A stretch of 64,000 nucleotides of DNA from Syngnathus acus (GCF_901709675.1 NC_051088.1:10874193-10938192); one strand, 5' to 3'; shown: positions 1 to 13,292, counted from the first letter of the stretch. Numbers and translations are program-made. Notes: generated by a model not told the origin, from the letters alone.

Positions 1-64
1 GGATCAAACTCTGCACCTCCAAACTGTGAGGCGGACATGCTAACCAACGCGCCACTGTGCCGCC
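1..64. repeat. L2-like fish repeat, end fragment
   Basis: The window opens inside a dispersed repeat. The text runs from 'ggatcaaactctgcacctcc' through 'gtgaggcggacatgctaacc' to 'gccactgtgccgccc', the familiar end of a teleost repeat that in full copies reads 'gatttgaaccc...gtgaggcggac...ctaacca...'. The same end occurs at about 48.55 kb and in a longer copy at 60.35 kb. The rest of this copy lies outside the window. The family name is recognised by eye. Confidence 0.7.
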
Positions 65-2100
65 CTCATCTAAATCTTAACAGAAATGATTGGACTGTTG
101 TGAATTCCAGAATCCTAACTAAACCAACAACCATCCAAATAATACCCGCAATCAAAATTGTGTAATTGTGTGCTTCATTGTCCTTATTGCTTGGAATCAA
201 AAGAGAGCACAAGCATTCCATGATGAAAGATGTAAATGAATTTCAAAAACATAGTGTTATTTAGTAGCACACGACAACCGGGTTGAGAAAGACCGCTTCA
301 GACATTAACCTCCCCTGGCGACATGTTGTCTTGCCCATTAACCCCCTGCTGGGAGAGTGGATGCTGAGAGACACATGAAGCTGTGATCGTTTAAAATTGG
401 CCATCGCCAAGATGAAGCTGTTCATTACATCGACGTACTGTGAATTTAAATTGCTTTATCACATGCCGCTGAATGCATGCAGTGATTCATTAGATGGAAA
501 TAAAATTGTTGCGGGTTTGTCAAGAATAATGCGCCACATGCTTTTCTGAGGGTGACAACATTAAAAGGCTTCCCGCTACTATAGTCATCTCTAGATTTTT
601 TTTTTTTTGTAGCTTTACTCACGTGACATTTTCCATCAGGCTTGCCATTGAATTCCATTTCTAGGACAGCTCAGTCTGAGTTATTCACCTAAGTGACAGG
701 CTCCCTTTGCTGATTAAGGAATAGCAGGTGCAGGAAGTGCATCTTAAATATTTAGTGAGGACTGTAAAATGCCATTATTCACAGCTTAAGTTGTGTGGGC
801 ATACTATCAAAGAGCGACAGCTTGAGGAGAAAGAACACGTTGATTTCTCAACGACCAACTTCCCAATTTTCATACGCACCCCCATCACAGGAGAATTGAT
901 GTGCTTTGAGCAGTGGAGTCTCATGGCACGAATGACAAAGACACGAGGCGATGTAAAGATTGTGGTCATTATTTGCCTTAGATGTGCTGCATCTTCCCAT
1001 AGTCCAAAATTCAATTAAATATAATGAAGAATTCTCCTGCCAGCCCACAGACACACACTGCGCATCCAGCTGTCATACATGACAGTCAAGCATTCTATCC
1101 AACATCTTTTGAATTTCACACTGACACAAACCACAAAACAAAAGTTTTGGTAGGCGGACAGTTGAAACAAACTGCGCCCACCAGGCAAACTGTCTCTTCA
1201 TCGTGTGCATTGCATGACGGGAAAGACTGTGTGTGACTGCACTTGTGGGTGGTACAAACAAACACAGAGCCTCTTCTGATTCCGATGACTAAATGATCCA
1301 GATTAACGCGAGCTACCAAACTTGTTTGTGCTCATTTCATACTTAGAAGTTAGTACGCGTGTACTCCATTTTGACACCACTCAGCTCATTTTCATAATGT
1401 CCTAGGCACATTGCACACGTTAAACTCGGCAGAGTGGCTATCAACAAATGTTACTCTGTGCAAAATAGAGAATGAGGACACTGACAAAGGGCAGCCGTGA
1501 CCCGAGCATCAAGTACCTTAATGGTTCGCCTACTGAATGGCCATCCAAAATGGCAATACAGGAGGCAGTTAAGTGACTCGTCTCTCAACGCATGCCTAGG
1601 GGGGGCACAATAAGATGCAACAAAAGACACTGTAGAAAAAGCCCTGTTTCTGAAACATGGATGTTAGTTTTGCTCAAACTTCTAGCCCCGGGGCTTCCAT
1701 TTTCCTCGATTAGGTGAAGTGACCTGAACAAGATGGGTGCAAACATGCTGAAAGAACACAGTGAAGAGGAATGCTGCTCTTTTTACTTTTTGACTACTAC
1801 AGGAACATCAGTCAGTGGGGAATCTCTGATCGACAGGAAGACTTTGTTAAGTGCGTGAAAGTGTATGAAAAGTCCGGATGTTACTTTTTACATTGCGTAT
1901 CGTGTTTGGGGTCATAGAGGGCGACCGGGAAGACAAGTGTATTTATAGCTTTAACTGATCACGTGTTAATCATAGGACTGATATACAATACGGTCTTCTG
2001 TGCTACCTTCCTCACTTGATGTGACCCCCACATTTACTGAGGCTGTGTTGTACATGACAAGCAGATGCAGGATGAAGAGGCGCACGCTTCCCACATGATC
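65..2100. other. Unannotated A/T-rich DNA
   Basis: I see no gene or recognisable repeat here. The overlapping short open frames at 728-1236 lie on both strands, share no protein-like features and are best treated as chance. There is a 13-base T run near 598. A G-run followed by a mildly GC-rich patch lies at about 1600-1750. Confidence 0.5.
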
Positions 2101-2129
2101 AGGCCTGTAATGTTTGTGCTACTCATGTG

Positions 2130-2345
2130 TGCCGGGGTACACGGATGCTAATTACTGTTGTATCCCCGTGGCCGAGTGTGACAGATGCAGCTGCGAGGGC
2201 GTCGGCCGGCATTTCGAATTGGCGTGAGGATCACGCCCGTAGGATGAAGCCACCCCGGCAAGTGGACGGGAGGGGCATAAGAGCGCTGGCATGGTCTCTA
2301 TAATAGCCTGTAAACTCCTCAACGAGACTCTGATTAACGACTCTC
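2130..2345. promoter_or_regulatory. Candidate regulatory island
   Basis: This patch is clearly richer in GC and CpG than its surroundings. It contains a homeodomain-type 'gctaattact', a TALE-type 'tgacag' directly followed by an E-box-like 'cagctg', and further CpG-rich sequence with no open frame of interest. Such islands in fish gene deserts are often conserved enhancers. Conservation cannot be checked here, so this is inference from composition and motifs only. Confidence 0.25.
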
Positions 2346-5300
2346 GTCAGGCGCCGTCCGTTGCCACTCGCATCAATTAAGACACGAGTCTTTCCGCATG
2401 GATTCTCGCTCGGCAAAGCAAACAGTGGCGTCCATCCTCTATCTCTTTCTAACCCAGCAGGCGCTGAGCCTCTTTGCACAATCACTGTCCCGCTGGCCCC
2501 GCGGGACTCATGCTGTCATCCCACCAGTCTGAACCGGCTCCCTTTTAGCCTCCTGCCGATGAGACCGGTGCAGCAAAGTGGAGCAATCAAAGCAGAGTAT
2601 CAAACAAAAATCCTATGTGACAGACAAACTTCCACTGGGATCTTTTCCCGCCCACTGTGTGTCCGCTGCGGGGTGACACAGGGTGCTAATTGGATCAACT
2701 AAGTGGCTTTCGCCACGCATCGAGTAGAAAGCAAATTACTGGCTTGATTTGATTGGATGCTTTCAACCTTGGTCCTCAGACAGATCCTTGAAAGTTAATT
2801 GTGTCTGACCCGTCGCTGGCCATGTCGAGAAACTCCTCCAGACCCTGATTGGGAGCATTGTCCTCCCTCTGAAGTGGACAGTAAGACATGAGAGTCCGTT
2901 ATTGTCTGTATGAAATCAAAAGGAAGCGCCCTTGCAGTCTACAGATGCTACCCTCTTCTGTGCCGGATGCATTGCCGTGGAACTGCCAAAGTCGAAGATA
3001 ATTTGTTCCGAGAGGCTGGCTGGCCTCCAACGTTATTCAGATAAATTTATAATGTCTAAAATGTTGGGATATCAGGAACCTTTGCAGAGAAATACTCTTG
3101 TTCTACAGGGATTGCTGAAAATTTAAAGACAGCATTCTCGCAATACCAAACATAGATGGGTGTGAAATTTCGTTCCATTTTCATCAGCAATTGGAAGGGA
3201 GATGAGGTCCAAGTCCAGACTGGTTGGAAGTCAATTGCAGGACAGATATAAAACTTCAATGTGCATGCAACGTCAGGGGTTCCACTGTTTCAGAAGCAGT
3301 ACAGCAGAAAGATCAGCTCTTAATGCACCGAGATCATTTCCGTGTGTCTGAGCACATGGAGAACACGTTAGCGCGCCGGCAGTCTTTGTATCTCTTCACC
3401 CGCAGACTTGGCGGCCATCGTTTCGCATTAGCATGCCGGTCAATCAAGTGGCCGGGGCTCGTCTCTCGTCAAGGTACAGTGTGTGATTGCCAGTGATGGG
3501 ATGCGGGCAAATTTGCACCTCCCTCTGGAGAGATTGTCCCAGTGTGAGGAGGGAGGACTAACCCGTCATGTGTAGCGTGACAAGTGGGTGACGGCTACAT
3601 ACACGAGAGGACATTGACAAACAGTTGCTATCAAATGTTGGTGCTGATGATTTATAAACGGGAAAAACACGAAACACGTGAAACATTACCGATTAAGTCG
3701 GTACAAACTTGGAAGAGAGAAGTCGTCGCACAAAACAATTGCAACCGCTGCCGTGCATGAAATTTAGATGTCAGACAGCAGTTCAGCAAGTATCAAAGGA
3801 TTAGCTGGCTTGTTAAGTCATTTTGCTTTTTCATTGGCTTCACGTGAACACCATGCAACTTTTGTCAGTTTGTTCAGAATGTCAACGGCGAGGAATGGAC
3901 ACAGGAAGTGAGCAGGCTCATCAGCATGCACGTCTCAGTTGTAACCATAACCCTGGAACAGTGATTTCTGATTCCATTATCTAGAAATTGTTTAGGAGTT
4001 CAAAAATGAAGACATTAAACAAAACTGACATCGATCAGTGTCTTGGAATAAATGTGTATTCAACCGTCCACTGAGACACTCCACTGCACGAACGTGATTC
4101 TGTGCCGCCTGGGTACAACAAGTAATGTGGGAAGGCTCAATCGTCACGTTAAGTGGTGCAATATTGAGGTGTTTCTACCAAGGCCTTGCTAGAGAACGCG
4201 GAAAGCAATAACCTTCAATTTTGAAACCCAAGTCTCAAAATATTCTCTCGGAATCCCTTGTGTTTTCAACTTTGATGACAGTTGAGAAAATGCACTTGCT
4301 GCTCTGTATCATTCCTGAGTTTAATCATCACCTCCCCTCAGTGAAGCCACTCACACTGCCATCCTTTTCCCAGCTGGCTCTTGGGAAACTTTGTCAAATC
4401 TTTTGACCTGTAACACAATGAAATGTGAGGCAGGTATTGCAGCACTCAGCAGCAGTAGCAAGGAAATTAGCAGCGAGGCAAAACAGGGGGCACGGAGCTG
4501 CAGAAAGTCAAGAAGGGGGAGGGAATGTTTTCTATGTCACTGACGTGCCACATTGTCCCCAGAAAATGTCAGTGTGCCCTTGGGACTCGGCGCTCTGGGG
4601 CGAGACTCATCTGTCTGAGCGCATTTACCAAGATGCTTTGTGGCCACGTCCCGAAAAGCCTGGAAGCTTCTCTGCTCCACCAACACCCCGCACACCACTG
4701 CAAATCACTATGGCCGTCATACAGTCTAAAGGCCACCGAGAGATTTGTTATTTTAGCAACTCTACAAGAATCGTATATTACTAAAATGACGTTCAGTATA
4801 GCGAGGACACTCCGTCAAAAGTGAAAAACGAATGAGGAGCATTTCATTTGTGTATGGTTGTCTATATGTACGTATGTATCTATCAGACTAATTTCTGGTT
4901 CATGGAGGGTGATGAACAGTAGAAATTCCTGTATTATTTTTGTGCAGATCCTTACCATAATGTAAGGTCTTTTTCTTGACCTGACAGCAACTTTCTATAA
5001 AGTTGCTGCTAACTCTGTGTTCTATTGTATTCTACTGCTGTATAATGCCAAAGTGGATTTTATGAAAGATGATTACAACAACAAATCTGGTCTGCAACAC
5101 TACTGTATCATAGAGAAAGACTGATTACATGGTGTCATTGACCATTGTAATTTATAATGATGTACACTTACTAAATGTTTGTTTTTGTCATGTTATGCTT
5201 GCCATCATAATTCTCTGTTGATTCCATTTGTTGTTCGCTAATACGTCTTTATCTGTATAAAGAATTTTATTCATGGGATTGTGTCGATAAATTAATTCAC

Positions 5301-5906
5301 ACCTTTTCTTACAGAGAATAAACCTATGGTAAGTATAGCCATTTATGCCACCAGGTTAAGTCAAGAGGGTTATTTAAAAGAGAATTTGAAAACAACAAAG
5401 CGCAGACCAGAACCAGTTTTATGCAATGGCACAAAGTCGACTTTTATACATGTCAGGGCAAAAATAGCTACCTGCTCCTCTTCCCAGAAGGATGAATCCC
5501 CTGAAGCAGTGATGTCACCAGGCACACGGCACGCCATTGTCAGAATATCCGAAACATGTCGACTACCGGAATGGCTTGTGTTCATAAATTAGTACATGAA
5601 TACAAAAGTGCGAGTAATCCTCTAATCTAGCGCATTTCTGTCATGCCGAGAGGCGAGAGGCGTTAGCTGGTGAGGATTAAAGCAGCTCATTAGAGAGAGG
5701 CATCCATGATTGAAAAAAGGCCGAGAGCTCTTTTCTGCGTACCAAAAAGAGAAGACAAAGGAGCTCAAGGAAATGAACGCTTTTTATCAGGCCTGGGCAG
5801 AAGCCTCCCTCTGTCGACTATAAGCCCCAGACACGACATCGGTTGCATCGACTCGGCTCAGCGACGAGATTAAATGGCTTATTGACTGCGACAGGGCCAA
5901 GGCATC
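2346..5906. other. Unannotated intergenic DNA
   Basis: This is mixed-composition sequence without a supported gene. A 113-codon open frame on the plus strand (2361-2702) and two overlapping frames near 4425-4824 have no recognisable domain, signal peptide or repeat structure. A decayed 'tatgtacgtatgtatc' microsatellite-like patch lies at about 4865-4885. A slightly GC-rich stretch with 'ctcattagag' homeodomain-type sequence lies at 5640-5720. Confidence 0.45.
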
Positions 5907-5930
5907 AAAAAAAAAAAAAAGAAAAAAAAA
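5907..5930. repeat. Poly(A) tract
   Basis: A run of 14 A, one G and nine more A. No element boundary or target-site duplication was seen next to it, so it need not be a retroposon tail. Confidence 0.8.
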
Positions 5931-8900
5931 GTCCAGATGTCGCAAGTCACCTTCAGATGTCAGTCGTCTGTCTGACAGAATCTTTGAGAATGCAACTTTC
6001 AAAATAACAGCTCGAACCAAGAAGACTGCACTATTAGCTGGCTGCATTGTCTCTGAAGAACCATACAGTGAAAGAGTACGACTTTGGAGGAATAGCTTTA
6101 TTGAAGAATGAAATGCCACATTTTCCCTTCAGTCGCACTCTGAAAGATTGATAAAGGCCACTTAACAACTATGTCACCTCTGAGGGCAGTCAGGCCGAGC
6201 TTGGAGATGTGATGTGGGAGTAGTGACGGGATCCCGTCCCTTTCTAAATATTACTCTGCTCCACAACAGGGTGAAGCATAAAAGAAGGACCATAATATCT
6301 TGCAATAGTTGGTAATAGTTAATATTTCATAGGATTCCATTTCAAAATATTTGAATAGGAATAATCTTATCCAGTGGGAGGAAGCGGAATACATACCTAT
6401 CAATTTTTAACATCTGGAATTTTAACATTTGAAAGGTTGTACACAAACAGGGGGGGAAATACCCATGGATTTATGATTGGAAATATCAAACTAAATTTAC
6501 CATTCGTGATAGTTAATCCCAATTAATTATCTGAGCAGATGGAAAGAAAAATCACTGTCGCACATTCAACACCTCAAGATAATCACTCAGGATAATCATT
6601 AATGGATGTTAGATACTCGGGTATCTGCCAACATTGATCATGAAAAAGGAAAATTGCTCTAATTAAGCCTTTCTTGCTTGCAGAACTGAGGTTGCATCAT
6701 CAATGACATTAGGAACAGTGAATTTAGAGTATTAATCCAAAACATTTTTACAAATTGTACAACCTTGGTATTCGACTGACTTACTTGGTGATGGTTGCAG
6801 AAAGGGGTTGATCAAATACTATATGAATAATTTATAATGGACTAAGTGGCATCTGTGAGGGCAAGGTAAAATATTCCGGTGCATTTTATCTGGCTCTTGC
6901 AGTATGTGAAAGTGTCGTCTGCAGCTTGTCAATATGCTCTGGACATACAGTCTGTGACATTCGATTAAATAGGTTATTGATTGGCAGGTGGGCTGACAAT
7001 ATGCTCACCACAATGCAGACTCACTAGCTCGCTGACCTGACCTGCCGTGGATCAGTGCTCCATAAATCAAGAGCACAATACATGCAGACTCGAGAATTGT
7101 TCTTCCTCCCCTGCAACCTTTATTCGAATTTAATTGGAGTCAAAGCTAATGCACCGTTCGCAAATACGGAAGCAATAAGAGCCGGCTTGCAATGTGTATG
7201 TTTGCGGAAGACAAGGTAGCTTGCCATTATTGAAAATTTACTTTTCAATGTTTGTATACAAATAGTTGTGTCTCTGGAGTGCCTGTGAGAATTATCAACC
7301 AAGCAAATCTATTATCTGCTCACTTCTAAAAATGCTTGTGTTTGGCACTTTCACCCCACAATTAGTGGCTACCATTGGTAGCCCAACACTGCCACACCAG
7401 CCACTATTAGGTTCGACTCTACAATGTTGAGGAACAATAGATCTGATTATAACCACAGAACTGTAACTGTGACCAGTTCAGTGCACTGTCATGGAGACAG
7501 AATAGTCTGAAAAGAAGCACAGCGGCTCTTCCAAGAAATCTTGGCTGTGTTTGATAGATGCAGTACCAAATTCCAGAGCAGCCTCACCAGCCAGACATCA
7601 TTTGCCTAATGTTGTGTGGCCATTGCTGCTTAAATGACTGAATATCACATCACAGCTTCTTTCTAATGGAGCACAGAAAAAGAAGGAAGCATCCAGTGTC
7701 TGTGGACCGCAATGGCCGTATTCCCATATTCATCTGTGGACGTCTCTACGGGCAGCATAGCGGTTTTGCTCGTCCGCGTCAAATGCGGTCTTAGAATATT
7801 TTGTGTTGCTCCAACCTTGACATGGAGCGTTTTGTGCTCCTCACTCTTTGCTTCTTCCTCAAAATATGGAGGAGAGCCCTTGCCCTGCACCTCCTCTTCA
7901 CCACCACTCCATTTTTTTGTATTTACTTTTAATTTGTATCGATCGTCCCGCCTGCACCCGCAATTCTGCTGATGTCAGAAAGGTGAAGGAGCATTACAAT
8001 ATACAATAGCAGGTCTGCTCTCTTATCATGGAGGAAATGAAAAGCAAATGGCACCTTTGTCTGGGACGTGAGCTCGTCCAGGCGGAAGGGCTTTGAGGCG
8101 CAGGGGTGAAATTGAAAAGGTTGTGAGTTCACATCCCCGGACAATGACAACCTCTCTGCTGCTTCCTCTTCAGCAGCTCGCAGGAGATTAGGGGAGCATG
8201 ACAGATAAGAAGCAGCATTGGCTAAATGTTTTTTTTTCCTTAACTGAGGTGGACAGATCGAAAAAGCTGAGGCGGGCTAGTTAGCCAGAGGATGACAAAC
8301 GGACAACGACAGAAAGGCAGAGAGGACATGAAGTGAATCATTCATGGCTGACCTTGGATTGCATTTGTTGTGCCTGGGAAGATCAATAGTAACAAACAAA
8401 ACATCAAAGTGCACAGTTCAACAAATAAATGATCAAATTCACGCTTAGTTTGGTTACAGTAACTCTGCCATTTTGTGTTTCATATGAGCTGAGTCCACTA
8501 TGCAAAAGCATGCAGTCAGCCCCGTAGCACTTAAGCTTTAGGGAAACGATGGACCGCAGTGACGCAAAGGCTACCAGGCGCACTTCCACTCTGTCAACAT
8601 CCTTCTGCTCCCCGGAGATACACAAGCCATCCTCCGAACTCATTCTGCGCACCACTCAGCCACCAAATTGAAAAGGTAATGAGCCACAATTATCATTCCA
8701 TCAGCAGTGCAATACAAACAAGAGTCCTTCAGATCACGGGAATCAGTGCACGACAGGACACTTGCATGAAAACTGCATCATTTTCTACTGATAATAATTC
8801 TTTGTAGGAATTCTTAATTAGTTGATTCATATTAATACATAAAGATGCGGAAAATAAGGATTGAAAGGATGGAAAAGATCAGCTTAGATGTCTTCCTTCA

Positions 8901-9885
8901 GAGCATTTTACATGTTCAAAGGGAGTCGGAAGAAGTCAAAAACTTCAAGTTTTACCCCTTGTTTGCCTTGAATTATTCCTTGTATCATGTTAAATAGGTC
9001 ATTCGTAGACAGTAATGTCTGCCAAGATTTTTCTTTTGGCATTTTTAACATCAGTTACAACACCAAGAAATTAAGCTTCATTTACTTGTCTATTTCAAAT
9101 CGAATTGACAATGATTTTGCCTTGGTGTTTAATTAATCGGGTGCTAAAGTTTAAGATAACCTTCAATTTGTTTTATTTCAAAGTTAGCTTGTAAGTGTCA
9201 CACTCGTTTTTAATACATTTTTGAAACATTTATTTTATAAATACTGGAATAAATTTTAGGGTTGTCTGTAACCAAACATTCAGTAAAGACACAATTTTTT
9301 CAAATAATTTTGACTGTTAAAATACAGAAAGACGACTTTTAACTTTGGAACAATGGCTGCATAAAGGTATTAAATATAAATCTTAAAGTCAATCATTGGA
9401 TGCAAGGCCACAGTTGGAGCTCAATTTGATGCGTCTTTGGAGCTCTTGTGTTCAGAATATTATAAACCGTGACAGGGGAAGGAAAGATGGTTTGTGGCAG
9501 CTGACAAGATTTTAAGACATATACAGTATGTAAAAATATGTTTTCCAAATTCGCTTACCATGCAGATACAAATGTCGCACTTCCACCACCGCACTTTTGT
9601 GCCACCCCATTACTGAATTTCCTGTCACAAACAGCTGGATCTCATTACTCTTCGACTCCTACCGAGCAACTATCCGGATAGAAAAAAAAAAATGCCCGAG
9701 CACTTTCTATCTTGCAGACAGCCAATCAATTACAGACAGGGGAGGGAAGAAGTAGACCGAGTGCGGGCTATTAAAAATGAATTTTATTTGCTTTTTAAAG
9801 GAATTATTCAAGATGAGCCCGTGGCGAGTCTGTCCATCGGTCTGCATCCTCCGGTGGCCTTGCACCCACCTGATGTTTGAATTAG
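5931..9885. other. Unannotated intergenic DNA
   Basis: No gene or repeat family was recognised. Most of the stretch is A/T-rich. Small islands stand out: about 6510-6560 has 'caattaattatctg' followed by an E-box-type 'cagatgg', and 8030-8160 is GC-richer. Neither is strong enough to call alone. Confidence 0.45.
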
Positions 9886-9889
9886 CCGC

Positions 9890-10195
9890 TTTTAAATGAC
9901 AGAGACGCCCACAGGGCCCCCGCACTCCCAAGCTTTCAAAGGCCCCGGCGACCTGCGAGCTGTCGGCTGTCAGGAAAAGGAGACAGGGACGTGCGGCGCC
10001 GAGATAACCTGCACGGGACAGAGCCCGGAGTCACGTGCCTCTTTGACAGGCTTATTATCGGCAAAACGCGGAGGCAAAAGCGCCTATCGGTCGAGGGATC
10101 TGGAGAAAAGAAACCTTCTCTTATCACCAGGACACCAGGGATTAAAGCCTGGCTTGCTCTGATAAATTAATTATTCTGTCTTATCTGCCATGTTT
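9890..10195. promoter_or_regulatory. Candidate enhancer with GATA-type sites
   Basis: A GC-rich island passes into an A/T-rich end. Visible motifs, in order, are a TCF/LEF-type 'ctttcaaagg' (9933-9942), 'gagataacc' (10001-10009), an E-box 'cacgtg' (10032-10037), 'ttattatcg' near 10052, 'cttatcacc' near 10120, 'tctgataaat' near 10158 overlapping a homeodomain 'taatta' (10168-10173), and 'cttatctgcc' (10180-10189). Five GATA-type cores within about 190 bp is dense for chance. No coding potential was recognised. Regulatory function is inferred, not shown. Confidence 0.35.
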
Positions 10196-10507
10196 AAAGA
10201 CTGTTAGACGAACCCACCTCAAGCGGTGGTGCTGGACAAACTGCAATTCACCTGAAGACAAAGCGTCATGTGGCTTCGATGTACGCTTGAATCTCTTTAT
10301 GTTTTCTCACCTTACAGAAGACAAAGTAGTTCCATGAAGGTTTCAGCAATCAATAATGTGTGTTTCTGGATAGTGTGACTCTTACAAGCACTGAAGTTCA
10401 TAGCTAAAACTTAAATTGAAAAGCTCATGCCAAGGTTATCCCAACGTTAGAAAGGAAAAACAGTTTGCTGAAAGGAAATAAAGCAGATATGTTGGATACT
10501 GAATACT

Positions 10508-11426
10508 TGAATAAAAGAGAAAATTGAAATGTCAAATCATAGACAGAAGTTCCTGTATGAATTGCCAGTTCAGGAAACACCTAAGAAACAAAACTCTCTT
10601 CCACAAGGAGAAAGGAGAGACTCCAGGGATGGCACTGGCTTTTAACCTCACTTAAGGATCTGTCTTAGACACCTCACAAACACAAAACTAATATACAGTA
10701 AAGAAGAAGAGGTGGTCAGAGTTTATCAGCAACATTCCCCGCCCTCGTTGACCTTATTTCAGGTTAAGGCTGACGGCCAATCTTCAAATAACTCAACAGT
10801 TAAGAGCCATAAGGGAAATTTTTCTTAGTTAAAGGAGAACAGCAGCTGGAAAAGACGATTAAAATCTTCAAAAGTCCAAGACAGATAAAAGAGTTTAAAC
10901 TTCAAATAAATGAAAGAAGGATCAGGATAATTATTGGTGATATGGTGACCAGATCAGTTGAACAATTAAAAGGAAAACGAACAGTTATGCCACGTGATTT
11001 TTTGATAAGCTCATCACAAAAGCAGCGACTTTGACTGTCAGAGCTCAGACGAGAATTTAGAAAACCGCGCTGACACAAAAAATGTTTCAAAGCATCAATA
11101 TTTTCAGAGGTCTTTCTGGAGTTCCCTGAAAAAGGCTGGAACTGCCAAACGGCAGTCTTGACAAAAAGCTAGAGGGAAAGCTTGAAAGCGTGAAAGAAAA
11201 GTCAGATTGTGTATTTACAATTCTTGTGGATTGTAAAGGCTAACTTGTAACGAAACGTACAAAGGAAGCAATCAAAACTATGTCGACCTTGGAGTCATGA
11301 AAAGAAGAACTTGAAAGCAAGAAATGTGACCTGGATTTGAAAAGGGCTGAATTTGCCAGAGCACAAAAACATACATTGAAGAAGACGCAGCTAGAAGTGG
11401 AAAAGCTAAACTTTTTGGGCAAATAA
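10508..11426 (+). pseudogene. Possible decayed ORF with coiled-coil-like end
   Basis: This block is purine-rich on the plus strand and reads like broken coding sequence. From ATG at 10529 one frame runs 99 codons to TAG at 10826 with a single internal TAA (10643). A second frame is open for 73 codons (10813-11031). After a T6 run near 10997 a third frame continues with stops at 11127, 11241 and 11298 and ends at TAA 11424. Its last 41 codons begin KEELESKKCDLDLKRAEF and continue with regularly spaced Leu, Lys and Glu, like a coiled coil. Two of the frame changes sit at T-runs. I do not recognise the protein. The A-rich, T-poor composition lowers stop frequency by itself, so chance remains possible. 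The retroposon-like tail just downstream suggests a dead non-autonomous element or retrocopy. Confidence 0.35.
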
Positions 11427-11490
11427 CTCTGTCTATTTAGTTAAACGCAAAGCTGATTAAAGAAATTAAAGAATATTCAATAACAGTTTG

Positions 11491-11566
11491 ATGTATAGCA
11501 CTTTGTATCTAGCAATGGCTGTGATAAACTGCGATATAAATAAAGTTACGTTGAATTGGGTTGAAC
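11491..11566 (+). repeat. Retroposon-like 3' tail
   Basis: The text 'gcactttgtatctagcaatg' followed by 'gctgtgataaactgcgatat' and 'aaataaagttacgttgaatt' resembles the 3' ends of fish non-LTR retroelements. Such ends finish in an 'aataaagttga' motif and short TTGAA-type repeats; here 'ttgaattgggttgaa' follows. It lies 65 bp after the last stop of the decayed ORF and in the same orientation. The exact family is not certain. Confidence 0.45.
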
Positions 11567-11693
11567 CAAATCAAAGAAATTGAATCGTTAAAATAACGAC
11601 AAACTACCCCATGATCATTTACTGACAATTGCTGAATCTCATCTCAAGTCTGAAACGCTACTGGTCAACACTTAAAGCGCTGGCTCTATGTTT

Positions 11694-11713
11694 AAAAAAA
11701 AAAAAAAAAAAAA
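11694..11713. repeat. Poly(A) tract, 20 bp
   Basis: Twenty uninterrupted A residues. It may be the tail of a decayed retroposon, but no body was recognised immediately upstream. Confidence 0.8.
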
Positions 11714-13130
11714 GAGCTCATCAATAGAAGAACGAGCTCGTCCTTAATGCAGAGCCACGTTCTGCCCTTGTCATAATCGGACCTCTCGTGCCCTTGAGGA
11801 AGGTGCGTGATTTCTGTCTGTCAGCAGCGCTCACACTCAGCTTGACTGGGGCAAAGTTTTCTGGCGATTGACAGGAAGGGACGATCAGGAGGTTTGCACG
11901 GTCCAATAATAACGAAAAGCTGAGCGCCAGGAATACGAATCAGTCTTTTATCTTTTATTCATTCTAACAGCGTGTGATGTCAGTGTGGAGCATTATGAAA
12001 AGGCAACATCAATCTGGTGAAGGTAATGAGGGTGGGATCATTTTGGGGGACGAGGGAGCTCGAGAGGAGGGGGCAAAGGTATGTGAACTCCCTACATGAT
12101 ATACTGAACTAATATTTGGCCATACATCTGAGGTGGCCGATGTATTATAATTTATTTTAATCTTTTAAACTACAATGCTATTTTCTTGCCACAAGCGATA
12201 GTACATTTTCCATGGTCATGTTTTTCCTTTATCGCAGTGTACAGAACTTTTGTTGTAATGAACTTGAGAACACTGAAATTTCATTGACTTTGAGCAACTT
12301 TAGCAACAATCTTAAAAGGCATGACCATATTTATTGAACATGTGACTGGATAACCTAAATAGTGATTGATAATTGATGATTGTTTCTCAAAGGCCATTTC
12401 AAACCAACACAGCATATCCTTGCCAAGAGTTATTTGTGTCCAAAAGTTTAGAAAAGATTGTGCTATAAAATGGAATTATTATTATTATTTATTTATTTTA
12501 CTCCTCTCTATTGTCTATGAGGAACTTGGCGATTTGATAGACTCGCAATGTGACTGCTCCATGATAAGCAGTCAATATGGAGGTGCCTATTTGATGAGAT
12601 TTTGTCATAAAAGTGCATTAAATATATACATGTGTCATCTTTTAGGTGATTTGCCTAGCTGAACTAAGTACATAACGACTAACAAACAAAAAACATTGTG
12701 GCAGTGTTTGTGAGCTGGAATGAATTAATGACATTTCAATTCAATTCAACAGACAAAACTGATTTGATACATGAGTATAATGAGTTGGGAGCTTGGTAAT
12801 GAAACACAATAAACCAAATGTATATTCATGGGGGGGCTTTGAAATCCAACATTGTCGACAAGAGTCCCCAAACAGATTCAACTTTTGAGGTTCCACTATC
12901 CGGCTTAATTTGATCATCGCTTGAAAGAAATTCTAAGTACAACTTGGAGCCCTAAGTGCACCATCTTAAATTTATATGGAGAAATCATTTGGTGCCTGGG
13001 AACAGGGCACATGGGTTAAACTGCACTGTAAATAATTTAGGATTCCATTAACATATAAATGTGACATTGATTTGACTCCAGAAAAGTTGTGGAGAAAAAA
13101 GAAGACACGGCTGTATCGATTAAATGGGCT
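11714..13130. other. Unannotated A/T-rich DNA
   Basis: No gene was seen. A short (ATT)n/(TTTA)n microsatellite lies at about 12476-12500, and a G7 run near 12830. Open frames here are short and low in complexity. Confidence 0.5.
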
Positions 13131-13131
13131 T

Positions 13132-13158
13132 CGTGTATGTGTGTGTGTGTTGGGGGGG
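13132..13158. repeat. (GT)n microsatellite
   Basis: A short interrupted GT tract followed by a run of seven G residues. Confidence 0.85.
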
Positions 13159-13292
13159 CTAGAAGGTTTCTACACCATCTCCCATACGTGGACATGAGGA
13201 TGCTCAAGAGTTGTCTGCAACTCTTGTATCTCAGCAGAAAATTTCAACAGAAAAAATAACCTTTCCAAAGGCCACAGGCACAGTGAGTCCAA

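Noticed and set aside
7400-7425. A tRNA box-B-like 'ggttcgactct'.
   Set aside because: No box A at the right distance, no acceptor-stem pairing and no SINE body around it.
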